DNA of 64,000 nucleotides, from positions 4,650,001-4,714,000 of the forward strand of contig NC_016474.1 of the NCBI RefSeq assembly GCF_000226095.1, in the 5' to 3' direction. Position 1 is the first letter of the stretch. Each line of letters begins with the position of its first letter. Both the position numbers and the translations under genes were made by a program. This DNA is from Thermothelomyces thermophilus ATCC 42464. Its lineage: Eukaryota > Ascomycota > Sordariomycetes > Sordariales > Chaetomiaceae. The notes beneath the pieces are model-generated. The model was not told the DNA's origin, did not search any database, and saw nothing but the letters and a program-made list of their open reading frames with translations. Positions 32,047 to 43,600 of this stretch are shown piece after piece.

Positions 32047-33417
32047 ATGGCTCAACCATCAGACGGACCGGAGGCGGCGCTGCTTGACCTCCTCCACATA
32101 TCCCGGAACGGAGCCAACCGTGTTGGAAATCTCGTCCTCAACACGGCAAACTGGGTGCAGGCCGCACTCGGCACGCCGCCGGCACCACCGGCACCAGCGG
32201 AGGCCATCGAGGACGGGTGGGAGGTGGTCGTGGACGACGGCACCTTGAGCGGCAGCGACGACACGAGTGACCTCGAGGACAGGTACGACGACAACGGTGG
32301 CCTGTTCGACGGAGAGCCCATCACCGGAGGATACACCCTGGCCGAGTGTCTCAGTGACTACGGCAGCAGTGTTGACGAATCCGCCGTCGACAGCTCCAGC
32401 GGCGATGAGGGTGGATTCGGCAACCGGTGGGAGCCCCCAGGCAACGAGGGTTTCAGGCGCATAGTCATGAGCGACGGGGGCGGGTGCGGCAAGTCGAGCG
32501 AAGGAGGCGGCTCGGATGACGAGGTCCAGTCCAGCCGTAATAGCCGTTGTAGCGGCCATCCCAAGCTTGACGATGACGGCGTCCAACCGCAAACTGACGC
32601 CAATCTTAACTGCGAGGAGGGAGATGAAAGTGACAGCGACAACGATGTATACGTTGACGCTCGGAGTCATGTCGAGTCTGAGCACCTCTCTCAAGACCAG
32701 GCCCCGATGGCTGATGCCACCAGCGAGCCACAGAGTTCCAACCCGCTGGAATCCCACCGGGCGCCTGTCGCTGGCTGCAAGTTCTACGCAAAGCTCGAGG
32801 CCATGCTGAGGGCTCGAGTTGCCGCTCTGTGGGAGAAGGCGCTCGCGGCGCAGAAGGCAGCCATGGTCGCCGAGTCGGGGGTGGAAGCCAAGCCAGGAAG
32901 CGCACCAACTGTCACTGCCCAGTCTCGTCAAAGGACAGGTGTGTTCAACCGCGGGCAAGACCTCTCTGCGTCCTCGCCGGCGGCCGGAGGAACCTTGCCA
33001 TTGAGAACCGGGGTGTGGAGTAGCAGGGCCAAGTCACTAGGTCCTATAGCGCGTGGCGCGTGTTGGTCGAGGCGACCCGGCAACAGGCCACGAAGAAGCA
33101 GATTAGCGGACCAGAGTGAGCCACCAGAGCGGGCAAGCTTCTGCGCGGATCATGGTTTGGGGGGTACCGCGGGCCGGCGGTCACAGTGGCATCAAATTGA
33201 AGAGGCCACTGTCAAGAATCCCGGCCGCGAGTTCGGCGTTGGGGACATGAATGAGAGAAGCCGAAGGACAAACGGTCCATGGTGGCGGCCACCGGAACCT
33301 TACATTGCTCCAGAAACAACAATCGGAAAGTCAACCGGTTCTCGACAAAGTCGTTTTCCCGTCACGAACGGCAGGAAAAGTGCATCGCCGATGCCACAAG
33401 ATCGGAGTCAGCCGTAA
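32047..33417 (+). CDS. Acidic low-complexity protein of unknown function
   Basis: Open frame of 456 residues with ATG in a CCCATGG context. The N-terminal 40 residues may form amphipathic helices (LLDLLHISRNGANRVGNLVLN). Residues 50-215 are rich in Asp, Glu, Ser and Gly, with many potential casein-kinase-type sites. A short helical stretch follows (AKLEAMLRARVAALWEKALAAQKAA, about 250-275, in pieces). The C-terminal third is basic, rich in Arg, Ser and Pro, and may not all be coding; an undetected intron is possible. I recognise no domain. The acid-then-base arrangement is common in nuclear or chromatin-associated proteins, but that is only a guess. Its reading frame is longer than expected by chance, and codon composition resembles neighbouring genes in the first two thirds. 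Confidence 0.55.
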   Translation: MAQPSDGPEAALLDLLHISRNGANRVGNLVLNTANWVQAALGTPPAPPAPAEAIEDGWEVVVDDGTLSGSDDTSDLEDRYDDNGGLFDGEPITGGYTLAECLSDYGSSVDESAVDSSSGDEGGFGNRWEPPGNEGFRRIVMSDGGGCGKSSEGGGSDDEVQSSRNSRCSGHPKLDDDGVQPQTDANLNCEEGDESDSDNDVYVDARSHVESEHLSQDQAPMADATSEPQSSNPLESHRAPVAGCKFYAKLEAMLRARVAALWEKALAAQKAAMVAESGVEAKPGSAPTVTAQSRQRTGVFNRGQDLSASSPAAGGTLPLRTGVWSSRAKSLGPIARGACWSRRPGNRPRRSRLADQSEPPERASFCADHGLGGTAGRRSQWHQIEEATVKNPGREFGVGDMNERSRRTNGPWWRPPEPYIAPETTIGKSTGSRQSRFPVTNGRKSASPMPQDRSQP

Positions 33418-33970
33418 CTTGGAACGGGCGACCAGATCAGTGGCACGGTAGAAAGGGAAGGGAAGGAGAAGGGGAAACGGGAAACAGAGAGCCCTCGAAG
33501 GCCTTTCAAGCGATCCCAGATGTTTGAGGGTGACCGAAGACTTCGCCGGTAACAAGGCGTTCGACTGGGAAGCTCGTCTGTCAATGCCTTCTGACGTTAA
33601 AGGATGGAAATGTTTTAAGATGAGAAATCATAATGAAGAATGATAATATCCGTGTCCCGTACGGAGCATTCCGTTAGTGCATTCATTCCAAAAAGAAGGG
33701 AAGGAAGGGAACCAAGTTGCTTGGCGGGGTTCTTGGCGGCGGGCTGGTAAGGAAAAGCGGGACCCGAGGCACCCAAGCTCGGCATTGGCCAATCCCTGCC
33801 TCGGGGAAATTCCGGTTCGGTGGCAGCGGTTCTCGCCAGAAATTTTGGCGCATCGGACTTGCTTACAAACATCATTACGGGAGGGTCGCGGTGGTCACCT
33901 TCGTTTTCGCGCTGAGAGGTCGTTTCTCTTTTTCTTCCGTGCCGATCTCGTTCCTTCATTCCGTACCAAG
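33418..33970. other. Spacer before mia40
   Basis: About 550 bases, including the presumed promoter and leader of mia40. A frame that runs into mia40 is open leftward to 33677, but it does not look like protein and mia40's targeting sequence starts properly at 33971. Confidence 0.5.
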
Positions 33971-34976
33971 ATGTACCGCTCCGCCCTCAGGATAGCGCCC
34001 AGTACGCTGCGCGCTGCGCGGCCGATTCTTGCTTCAGGCTCTCGGCGGTTCGCATCGACTGCTCCGGCGCGCAAGAAAGGGACCTGGAAGGGGACTGCGC
34101 TGCGATGGGGTCTTGCGGCCGCTGCCGTCTACTACTACAACACCAGCCCTCTCTTCGCCGATGAGCTTCCCCGTTCGTCCCCTTGGTGCCTTGCTCAGCT
34201 CGCTTCTTCCGCTAACTCCGAACCAGCACAAGTCGGCCCTGCCCCGCCTCACTTCTCCGACGCCGACCTTCCCACAGTCGATGCCCTGATCGAGGAGAAG
34301 CGCCGCCAAGCTGCCGCTGCCGCTGCCGCCGCGCCGCCACTACCATCCCCTCATGAGCCCACAAAGACGGCGGAAGTGAAGGCGGCTGAGGAGAAGACGG
34401 ACGCGACCGCCCAACAAGCGAAACCGACGGAGACGGAGGCTGCACCAACCGCAGGCACGGCCGACGCACCCGAACCCGGCTCACCCGAGGCGCTAGAGCA
34501 GGAAGCCCAACAGCAAGGCGCCTTCGACCCCGAGACGGGCGAGATCAACTGGGACTGCCCGTGCCTGGGCGGCATGGCGCATGGGCCGTGCGGTGAGGAA
34601 TTCAAGGCTGCTTTCAGCTGCTTTGTCTACTCCAAAGAGGAGCCCAAGGGGATGGACTGCATCGACAAGTTCCAGTGCGTATTGCAGAGTGTGGAAGGAG
34701 GGCGTTAGGGGTCGCGTTGCGAACGAGGTCGGCTGACAATATTCTTTTTTTTTCAGGCACATGCAAGACTGCTTCCGGAAATACCCCGACGTCTACGGCT
34801 CCGAGCTAGCCGATGACGAGGACGACGAAGCTGCGCAGACTCAGGAGACCCAGGAGGCAGTTAAGGAGGTTAAGGGTGAGGAGGCGGTCGCCCAGTCCAA
34901 GGACGAGGTCACTCCGCCGAAGGCCCACGACGCGACGGAGGCGAATAAGGAGAGCAAGGAGGTAGATAAGCAATAG
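33971..34976 (+). CDS. mia40: Mitochondrial intermembrane space import protein Mia40
   Basis: Exons 33971-34674 and 34757-34976 give 307 residues. An N-terminal matrix-targeting presequence rich in Arg, Ser and Ala (about 1-35) is followed by a membrane anchor (about 45-62), then a long Ala/Pro/Glu/Lys-rich linker. The catalytic domain has the redox CPC motif in WDCPCLGG and twin C-x9-C motifs, [11 protein letters not shown] and CIDKFQHMQDC; the second crosses the splice junction. This is the oxidoreductase that traps and oxidises small Cys proteins entering the intermembrane space, with Erv1 as partner. The acidic tail after the domain is poorly conserved in the family. A further 54-base intron at 34173-34226 (GTTCGT donor, GCTAAC, CCAG acceptor) is likely; as 54 is divisible by three, frame survives either way and the product would be 289 residues. 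Confidence 0.94.
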
Positions 34977-35897
34977 GGGCGGAGGAATGGAGCCGGACTG
35001 AGAACTGTACAACAACAACAACGACGACAACCCAACATCCTAACACCACTTGATGCACCTGGCGGAGCTCATTTGTCGTTGATCTGAGGCCGGTACTGAC
35101 TGAGCGGGCATCGCGCTGATATTGTACGACTCTTGTGTATCTTATACCTTGTGAATAGAGGCATTAGACCGTTTCTTCTCCAAATCAACTCGCTACTTAC
35201 CATCTGCCTGGAGCAGTTGAGTTTCCGTTCCAACACAAACCGACTTGCCTGCGATGACTCTCGTCATAACCCGCTGCTGCCGAGCTTCCTCCGAGAGAAC
35301 TGATTGATCATCCCGGCATTACCTCGCTGAAGAGTAAACCGTAACCCGTGCCAGGAGGAAGAATCCAAATGCAGCTATCCTAGAGCTGGATACACGCAAA
35401 CCTATCTCGGCTTTCGTCGTGCACATCGCACGTCCTAACTGCTTTTAGCGTCGGCTTGGCCTAGAGCATTTTGGCGCGAGTCTGAGTGGGTCGTCGACGT
35501 CATTCACAAGCCAGCCCTTGGCATCGCCTGCCCGGCTGCCCCGCTTGTCCACTCACTCGGCTGCCTGGTTGCCCGTCAACCCGTTGTGTGTAGGTGATGC
35601 TCTGAGGTCACCGGTGGGTGGGCAGCTGCCACGCAGCCCGGTTTTAACCTTCACATGTTCCCATCACCCGGCGACAAGTATTTTATCAGAGGTTCTTTTC
35701 CCATTTTATCGGGTATCGCGGTCACCCGGCAACTCATCACCCCATTCCGTCACGCGAACATTAAAAACGACCATCGCCCATTAACACATCATTGGGCAGA
35801 ACACAGCTCCCAGTTCTACTGCCTGCGGATCATTTTTCTCGCGGCCGATTGAAACATTGCACCTCCCGACCAGTCTTCATCAGATCACAAAGCAACG
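34977..35897. other. Spacer between mia40 and the OM14-like gene
   Basis: About 0.9 kb with no supported gene. The open frame at 35518-35852 has no domain. The right part should be promoter and 5' leader, including the non-coding portion of exon 1 of the next gene. Confidence 0.5.
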
Positions 35898-36695
35898 AGT
35901 ACGTCTTGCGTCACGCACATCTGCCCTCCCGCTGCTGTGTTCCATGATCGAGCTACTTACAGAACCCGCGCAGTGTCTTACGCCGAAGTAGCTTCTAAAG
36001 GTCCCAAGCAGTCTCCCGAGGAGGTAAGCGGAACCTTTCATTCGCGTCCTCTGCCGTGTCCCGGTGGGGAAACTAACCATGCGCGACATCAGGCCGCCGC
36101 CCCCCAGCCGCCGCAAGTGCAGCAAACCACGGCCTCGTCCACGGGCTCGCTGGTAGACGTCGACACACCCTCGGTGCACACGGTACCCTCGGACTACGCA
36201 TCGCAAGAGGTCAAAACGGAAACCCAGGCGGGGCGTATCGAGCGCGAAGAGGTGGCCCAAGAGGAGGCCGAGGCCCGCGCCCACGCCGAGGCCGATCTCG
36301 CCAAGAAGAAGGCCCGCGGTGGCGCCGGCGCCAGGGCCCGCCGTGCCGAGAGCTGGCTCGCCAAGCACTTTGAGACGGTCGGCGAGGGCGGCGCCGCCGG
36401 CGCGCTGGCTCTCGCCAACATTATGGCGGTCGTCGGTCTGAGCGGCTGGCTGGGCTTCAAGGCCTGGGGCTTGTACGACCGCGGCACGCTGGGCTGGAAG
36501 GAGGCAGGTATCGGGCTTGGCGTCCTCGGGGCTGTTGGCGTGGCAGAAGGATTCTTTCTAAAGTGAGTTTGATTCCAGCATCTTCCGGGGGATTTAGGTT
36601 TATTTCTCTAAACCCCCCGGCTCCCTCCCCCGGCCCACAAATGTTAACGTGCGCTGTATAGCTACCTCTCTCAAACCAAGGGCAAACAGCAATAA
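35898..36695 (+). CDS. OM14-like mitochondrial outer membrane protein
   Basis: Four exons: coding starts with the single base A at 35898, then 35974-36023, 36093-36562 and 36662-36695, total 184 residues. The first intron (35899-35973, GTACGT..GCAG) splits the initiation codon A|TG and produces MSYAEVASKGPKQSPEE, the conserved N-terminus of this fungal family. No ATG in the right frame exists in the unspliced upstream sequence, so the split start is the best reading. A charged helical region (about 75-115, Glu/Ala/Lys/Arg-rich) precedes two hydrophobic segments (GAAGALALANIMAVVGLSGW and GIGLGVLGAVGVAEGFFL) and a short basic tail from the last exon. In yeast, OM14 is an outer-membrane protein with a role as a receptor for ribosome-bound nascent chain complex; the same role here is inference. 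Confidence 0.84.
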
Positions 36696-37095
36696 GCGCG
36701 CGGCAGGCTGGCCCTCGTCGACGAGGCGTTCACGAGATAGCAGCAAGATGGATCACCTCGAATTTTTGACTCGGTTGGCCGGCAAAGTTTCGGTTCGGCG
36801 GCACGGATAACCGGTTCCCTTCTCACATTGTCGTCGCTTCTCGTCTCAGCAGTGTGTATCTTCTTCTCACATCGGCGTTGTTGGCATCGGAATCTCATTT
36901 TTTTCCCCTTCTTTCCGTTCTTCTCGTGTTTTGTTCGTTTCACGATGCCCACACGACTTCACGTCATCTGCCAAGAAACGAATCCTGGTAGGACGTGACC
37001 AACTCGAGATCAAGGATTGGATTTGGCGTGATAGCTACGCGGAATGGGTCGGTCTCTCGTGTCCAACGCCTCGAGCCTTGGCGGGGCAGAACTGC

Positions 37096-37136
<41 letters not shown>

Positions 37137-38957
37137 AGGATGTGGTTACTGAGGGGAACCACATCGCTAAAGCACGATCAAGTGGCCTCTATATGACGAG
37201 GGACGTCAGGCACTTGGGCAGTCAGCAATGCACGACGGCCCGTGATTATTCCCCGGTGAAAGTTTGTAGACAGCCTTCGGTGGTTGCATTGTTCCGTGGG
37301 ATTACATTACCGAACTCTTAAGTCCGTCCAAAAGAATCAGCCAGAAGCGAGGCTGAAGTGATAGTGCGGCACAGTTAGGACTATATGTCAATCATCGACG
37401 CCGCCTAGTAAAAATACTTCTCAGACTGTGATCTCGACTAGCAGCTGTAGCTGGCTGAGGCACAATATTGCCGACGGTTTTTTTCTCCCAAGAGCTATGG
37501 ACACAGAGTTGGTCGACGATTGCCCTCTGCTTTCCTGATAGGACGAGAGACAAAGGCGAGAGAACCGGTTATTTGATGGCACAATCTTGCAGGAGCCGCC
37601 GGGGTGTAGAGCGGTACTTATGTTTTCTGGCATGATAGCGAATGGCATCTTGTCGCGCTGCTGACCCGTTTAGGGTTCTTGCGGGAGAGAGGGGTCAGCG
37701 AAAGCTGGACGAACGGGTCAGGGTGACATGGCGATGCAGTTCCAGTATGAGAAACGCAAGGCGGCATGCTAAGACTTCCCGCAGCCACGCGATTGAAAAG
37801 GGGGGCGTGCGGGTTCCGGATCTCGATGGAAGCAGGCCCCGGGCGAATCAGATCTGAAACCAACGCTAGCTTCCGCGCCTTGTTGCCATAAGCTTCTCTT
37901 TGGTCCGTCGATCGCCGGGATCAAGTGCTGCTGAACCGGGATGCCGTTCTTGGTCACCCGTGGCGCACAAAGAACGCAAAAAGAACGCGGCGAAGCATGC
38001 CAAACTAGGGTAGTTTACCGGCTAGACAATAAGATACCCTTCCAAACCCAGGTCTTCCTCGTGCCGCAGTCAAAACTCGCCACTGGGACTTTGCAGAGAT
38101 ACATCTTCTTCACCTGTGAGTATCTCTTATCTGTATGAAAGACTCTCCGGACGCTTCCTTCTAAGCTAGAATTGTTGTCCCCACCCAGCGTCTTGGATAA
38201 GACAAATGATACCGACAAGGAAGACTCCATCCCACTCGCCGCCAGTTGTCGAGAGGAGAAAGCAAAGGTCAGTTTCAACGGGGGCCCACTGGTCCCCCTT
38301 TGCTCGTCCGTTGACGCTCTCGTAACCGTCACAGTGCAATCTAGAAAAGCCATGTCGAAACTGTCAACGGCGGGTGCCACCACCTATATGCCAATATGAG
38401 GACAATGGGTATGCTCGCGGCTCCATCCGTCCGGATTCCCCGCGAAAAGACTACACTTCTCACTTGATAATCGTTGAGCACTCCATAGCAGGTTACCTTT
38501 CAAGCTTAACTTCGAGACAGCCTACCCAGAAGGCGGAGCCTTGCACGTTTCCAGCCGGTCCGCCCGCGTCTCATCATGTCTCCGCCAACCTAATTAGGCT
38601 TCACCAACCCACCACCATGGACACCTATCTCACCTGGTGCGAGCTTTGGTCAAGGTAAAGTTGATTGAGGGATTGAAATCCGGAATGCACCATCAAGCGA
38701 GAAAGAGGCGCTCGGAGATGTACGCTTCTGGTCAGGCACTGATGGTGTGGTGGTAGTGCCGGCGGTTCTGCCCCTGTACAGGTTTCAATCATCTAACGAT
38801 GCCACCCCGTACACGGATAATTTCCCCCCGCTACCGACCCAAAGCGAGCCTAGTAGCTACCTTTCCTTGTGTATATAATCAACTTGTTCCCTCCCGAATT
38901 TTCCCTTTAGTGGAGCTTCTCCAGGCGCGGTATTGTTGACAAAGATCCGTTAAAGTC
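36696..38957. other. Long spacer with a 37-base T tract
   Basis: About 2.3 kb with no supported gene. A pure T-run covers 37099-37135. Frames at 37618-38400 have no domain and no splice support. A pyrimidine-rich stretch at about 36895-36930 may be part of the 3' end of the OM14-like transcript. Confidence 0.5.
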
Positions 38958-39575
38958 ATGAAGGCCCTCCGACGCTGTTCAGGGGTGGCAGCAGACAGGA
39001 GAAGCATCCTTGCCGCGCGATTCGCGGCGATGCAGCGGTTGCACACGATGCTTGTGAATCGTTACGGGGCGCCAACCAGCAACGAAACCATCACGGCCGT
39101 GATCCGGCTGATTTTGAACGATATCTTCTTCCTGGAAGAAACCGACGATCTTCGAGTCCATGTTGAAGATGCGTTGGAGATGACCAGAGCTTGTGATGGT
39201 CTCACAGCCCTCGGTGGTGAGGGGAATCTGCTGGCGAAGATGGTGGTTATATAGGTCAACCCACCTTGCTTCCCATCGCCCAATGCTCCCCAGAGCGAAA
39301 ACACACTGACGGCGAGGTTAGCGTTGACCTCGCCACGGCGATCATCCGGGAGGTCCCGGCCTCGCTCTCCCGGGACGATATCGCCGAGTACACCGCGTTC
39401 GTCAACCGCACCACCCCTACCACCCCACTACTCCCCATCGGAGCTCTAGCTCGCCAGGGCGGTGTGCGTGGCGGTGGGCGTGCAGCCGGCGCTGAGGGAC
39501 TGGAGCGCGGCGGTCAGGGCCCTGGGGAGGGTGGTCGAGCTGCCAGCTCGGCTGAGGCGGTTTTCTCAAAGGGCG
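38958..39575 (+). pseudogene. Decayed C-terminal piece of a fungal-specific transcription-factor-like protein (Fungal_trans_2 type)
   Basis: The frame 38958-39254 reads 98 residues beginning MKALRRCSGVAADRR and containing a helical stretch (NETITAVIRLILNDIFF..VHVEDALEMTRACDGLTALGGEGNLLAKM) that resembles the C-terminal region of fungal proteins with a Fungal_trans_2 domain. The family-like text resumes in another frame at about 39310-39440 (VDLATAIIREV..TPTTPLLPIG) and returns to the first frame at about 39462-39575 (VCVAVGVQPALRDWSAAVRALG). One frame change might be an intron; the second gap is too short for one, so a frameshift is likely. The N-terminal part of the family is missing. This is host sequence, not part of the retroelement that starts 320 bases downstream. 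A real gene with unusual splicing cannot be ruled out. Confidence 0.4.
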
Positions 39576-39892
39576 TGATTCGTTCATCGGTCTCGGGTGA
39601 GGGTGAGAGGGAGAAAAGAGGAAAGGGAAGGCAGAAACAAATAAGAAAGGTTCGGGCTGTTGTTATCCGAGTCCCCCGGTGTGGGCTGGCCGCGGCGCCC
39701 AGCAGTGCTTTCTTTCCCGCTCTAATTAACTCAAACGGAGATCGACTGACTCAACATCAGCTGATTCAAACGTTTCTTTTATTTTTTTCCTGGTTCAGAT
39801 GTCGTGTACCGTATTAGTAGCATAGAACGCAACAACGACAACGGGAAGGGGAATCTTTCTCTGGGTAGCCCGTGGCAGATCAGAAGTGCTCA

Positions 39893-39897
39893 GTATG
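39893..39897. repeat. Left target-site duplication of the Copia element (GTATG)
   Basis: Matches GTATG at 61988-61992 just after the right LTR. The pair defines the ends of the whole 22-kb insertion. Confidence 0.95.
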
Positions 39898-40108
39898 TGT
39901 CAGAAGCTGTGGAGCTTCTAAGAGTATTAGCCACATACGTGCTACAGCGTATGAGGCGTCGTTGCCAACGCATTGGCCAGTCCCTTTGTCTATAAATATC
40001 AGTCGTTTTGTCTCCTTTATAGATAGTTCAACAAGGCACTGTCTCCTTCGTACAGCCACCTACTACAGACTGCTTTTAACGCTCCTGGAGCTCCTACTGC
40101 GTTCGGTA
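39898..40108 (+). repeat. Copia left LTR
   Basis: 211 bp, begins TGTCAGAAGC. Contains a TATAAATA word at about 39993-40000 that may be the promoter TATA box. Preceded by target duplication GTATG. Confidence 0.95.
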
Positions 40109-41975
40109 GTTATAAGCCCGGCGCCTTGACTACTCCTCTGCCGACGTATCTTTAATATCAGTGGTAGCTTCTTTCTTCGGTTACGAACTCTCTTACCCTA
40201 CTTCTATACGTATTCGACGACGTATCTGTCTATTATATCTAAGACCCTAGTCGACACTTCTATATGCCTTATAGGGCCTAGTTCCTAGAACTTATAGTAT
40301 ATTAAACTATAGTTATAGGCTAAATTCGCCGGTATATAGGGATTTGTTGACCCTGACGGCGATTACGAGCTAGATCTAGAAGTTCTATAGTACCTAACCT
40401 ATAAGTAAGCTAGAGATAACCTTATCCTAGCTTCCTAGGAATAACTCTAAGAAGGATTATCGCCCTTAATATCTATAGATTTGATACCTTCTAACGTAGC
40501 CGTTATAGCCGAATTCGCGTGACTATAAGACTCCTTTTATAAAGATATCGTATATGCTATAGATGTTAACAAGCGGATAGGATAGCTATAATGCTAGCTA
40601 GTATATACTATAGATTCTAAACTCTATAAAGCTATAAAAGCGTATAGAAAGAAGGATATTAACCTTATCAGGGGGATCATCTAGGCGCTTTGCTCTATGC
40701 TTACGCTATCCGTCGTAATACTCTATATAATAGTTATAGTATAATATATAGCTAGTCTTAATATAGCCAAGCGTTTAAGAGTCAATCTATAGCACTAGAT
40801 TTGTAACTTTAACGTTACCTTCTAGCAAGCCATCTAATATAATATCCTAGAAGTATAGAGTGTATAAGGACTTTATACCTTTCTTAATACTATCGTTATA
40901 TATATCCTACTAACCTAGGTAGCAAATAAGAGGATAGAAATCGAGCTTACTAATGGTATAGGATAGCCACTTCCGGAGCTTAGTACCCTTATTACGATGG
41001 CCAAGATCCTAATTAATAACAATATATAACCTAGAGTCTCTCGGAAGTATAGAATCTTCTTGACAACTTATATACTAACACTTCCTATAGCTTAGAAGAG
41101 TGGTAAGGAGAGAGGCAGAGACTCGTATAGAGACTCTTGTAGCGGTTAGCGGTATAATATAAGATATCCTTATAAGCGTCCAAGATATCTATAGGATCTA
41201 GTAGACTGCTATACGCTTAAGTAAGCCGTTTATAGTAATAAGTAACGCTTATACCTTTCTAATAAGAAGTATAAGAGGATTCGCTAGGAGCTTGACAAGC
41301 CGAAGTAAGCTAGACTGAAAAATTAACTTATCGCTAAGTAGGGGGAGCTATCCTATTCTAGGTAATCAGGGGTAGGATACCCTGGTTCCCTTAATATATC
41401 AATTATTAGCCCTTAACTACTTAGTAAGCTTTTGACTTACTATAGGGCGTTTAGTATAGTCACTCTATAGCGTTATCTACTTTCGGAAAGCACTTTACTA
41501 GACTTATATAGCATAACCTACTTGGTTAACGATAAGAAGTTCCTTTTACCTAAGATATTTGTTAAGGTAGAAGATCCTAAGTTTATTAAAGTAGGTATGA
41601 CGACCTTTCCTATTAGTAGGAAGGGTACTTAGGTAATCAAGAACATTCTAGATAGACTATATAGACTATATACTAGGAGCCTAACGCTTAAAGATATCGC
41701 TATCGTTAAAGGATTCTATATTAATATTGTCTTAGAAGCTCTATTGCTTAAGGTAGGCGCTTAGTACTATAGCTTAGATTACTTACTACATTTCGGAACA
41801 CTAGAAAATAACGTTATCCTTTGTAAGTTAGAACGTAAGTATAATCTTACCTTCCTCGAATATAAGCCACTTTCCTACTACTCAAGCTTCTTAGACTATG
41901 TCTTAACTAGTAAAGCAGGTACTATAAATGTTTATATATCCTTATAGAACGTATTTACTATATATAGTAGAAGGT
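40109..41975 (+). mobile_element. Copia internal part 1 (gag-like region)
   Basis: Broken coding sequence with traces of a gag-like protein. Strong TpA enrichment. It stops at the target site of the first nested Gypsy element. A primer-binding site after the LTR could not be assigned to a tRNA by eye. Confidence 0.6.
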
Positions 41976-41980
41976 CCTAG

Positions 41981-42408
41981 TGTCACAGAAATATATATAC
42001 AGATGCCGCCTAAGCCACTAGCACAAACAGGCTAATTAAGCCAAAGGAATGATAGACCAATCAGGACAGGATCACACTTAGCAAGAAATAATCCTAGCAA
42101 AGGATCACTAGCTCACGACATAAGCCAGGTAAGCCAGTATAGAGGATCACCACAACTACTAATAATCCTAGGATTATATATATATATAGATAGTCACTTG
42201 TTACAGTAGACTTTGAGAGTTTACTAGTAATAGTAACCTACAATTACAGTACTTATACCAAGCATTGCTAATTACTATAAGAGACAACTCTAGTGTTGTT
42301 ATAAACCCTTTAGCTTCACCAAATCCCTTAAACAACCTGCCTACTTATCCTACTTAATCTACCCTTGTCTAAACCCTTTTAGAAGAAGTCTAAGTTAGGT
42401 TTATTATA
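41981..42408 (+). repeat. Gypsy A left LTR
   Basis: 428 bp, begins TGTCACAGAA, ends TTATA or its TTACA variant in the partner. A run of TATATA lies just before the block (42191 onward) that it shares with element B, so that block is probably R-U5 and the unshared left half U3 (inference). Confidence 0.95.
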
Positions 42409-42429
42409 CGTTGCTATTACTCCCTTTAT

Positions 42430-43600
42430 TCTATTATGGTTTAGAACGGAGGTGACTTTGACCTTGACATTGATATAGCTATTAACGTCATAGCCGAATA
42501 GCTGCTTGCTTAGCTTGGTTAACTCTATTAGTAGATCTAGGAGTTAGACTAAAGAGACAAGGCTACTTAAGCCTAAATTAAGGAACTCGAGAACGGTAAA
42601 AAGCACTTATAAAAGCTAGTTAACGAGGCCTACACTAAAATCAAGGCACTCGAGGGCATTAAAGCGAGCCGTATCAAGATCGAACTACCTAGCAAATACG
42701 AAGGAACTAAGGAAGATCTTATAGGATTCCTAACAAACCTTTAATCCTACTTCTAGCTTAATAACGATAAGTTTCTAGACGATAAAGCTAAAGTTCTCTA
42801 TATAGCTATAAGACTAGAGGGCAAGGCACTTAGATAGTTCGAGCCTATATAGAATAACTACCTTATTAAGGAAGATAAAGATAACCGAGATGTATTTACG
42901 TAGGCAGTCTTTTAATCCTATAACCGTTTCGAAGAAGAGCTTTAGAAGGTTTTTAGTAATAAAGACGAGAAGATTTATATATAAGAAAGACTTACTAATC
43001 TCTAATAGACCAAGTTAGTAGCCTCTTATATTATATGGTTTAGATAGGATATATTTAAGTCTTAGCTTAACGATAAGGTATTAATATAACTATTCTATAA
43101 TGGCTTAAAGGAAAAGGTTAAAGACAAGCTATATAAGTATAATTGGCCTAAGACCCTAGATAAATATATTATATAGGCTATTAGAATTGATAATCGACTC
43201 TATATATAGGAGTAATAGAAAGAAGGCCAAATAAATAGAACCATAGTTAAGGCTAATAACAAGAAAAAGCAAGCATATATTAGTACCTTATATAGGACGT
43301 ACCCTAGAGCTATAGATATAAATATAGCGTAAGAGTAGGACTAGAAGAAGATAACTAAAGACAAGTCTAATGTTACCTACTATAACTATAGAAAGAAAGG
43401 GCACTATAAGTAAGAATGTCAAAGCCTAAAGAAAGAGTAGAAGATAGTCTCTAGAAAGGAAATTACGGCTATCGACGAAACTACTAAGGACGTTATCGAA
43501 GTAGCAGCTACAAGCTACGAAGATAGGGGTAGTAATATAGATAGTCTCGGATATAACGGTAACGGTAAAGACAAATAAGCACTGTACTCTAAACTGGTTA
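42430..43600 (+). other. Gypsy A gag remnant
   Basis: Similar along its length to the gag region of element B at about 50950-52110. Traces of a zinc-knuckle region near 43370-43430. Broken by many changes. Confidence 0.7.

Noticed and set aside
35937-35973. GTG-started reading of the OM14-like gene without the first intron
   Set aside because: GTG starts are not expected here, and a good donor and acceptor restore the conserved M start by splicing.
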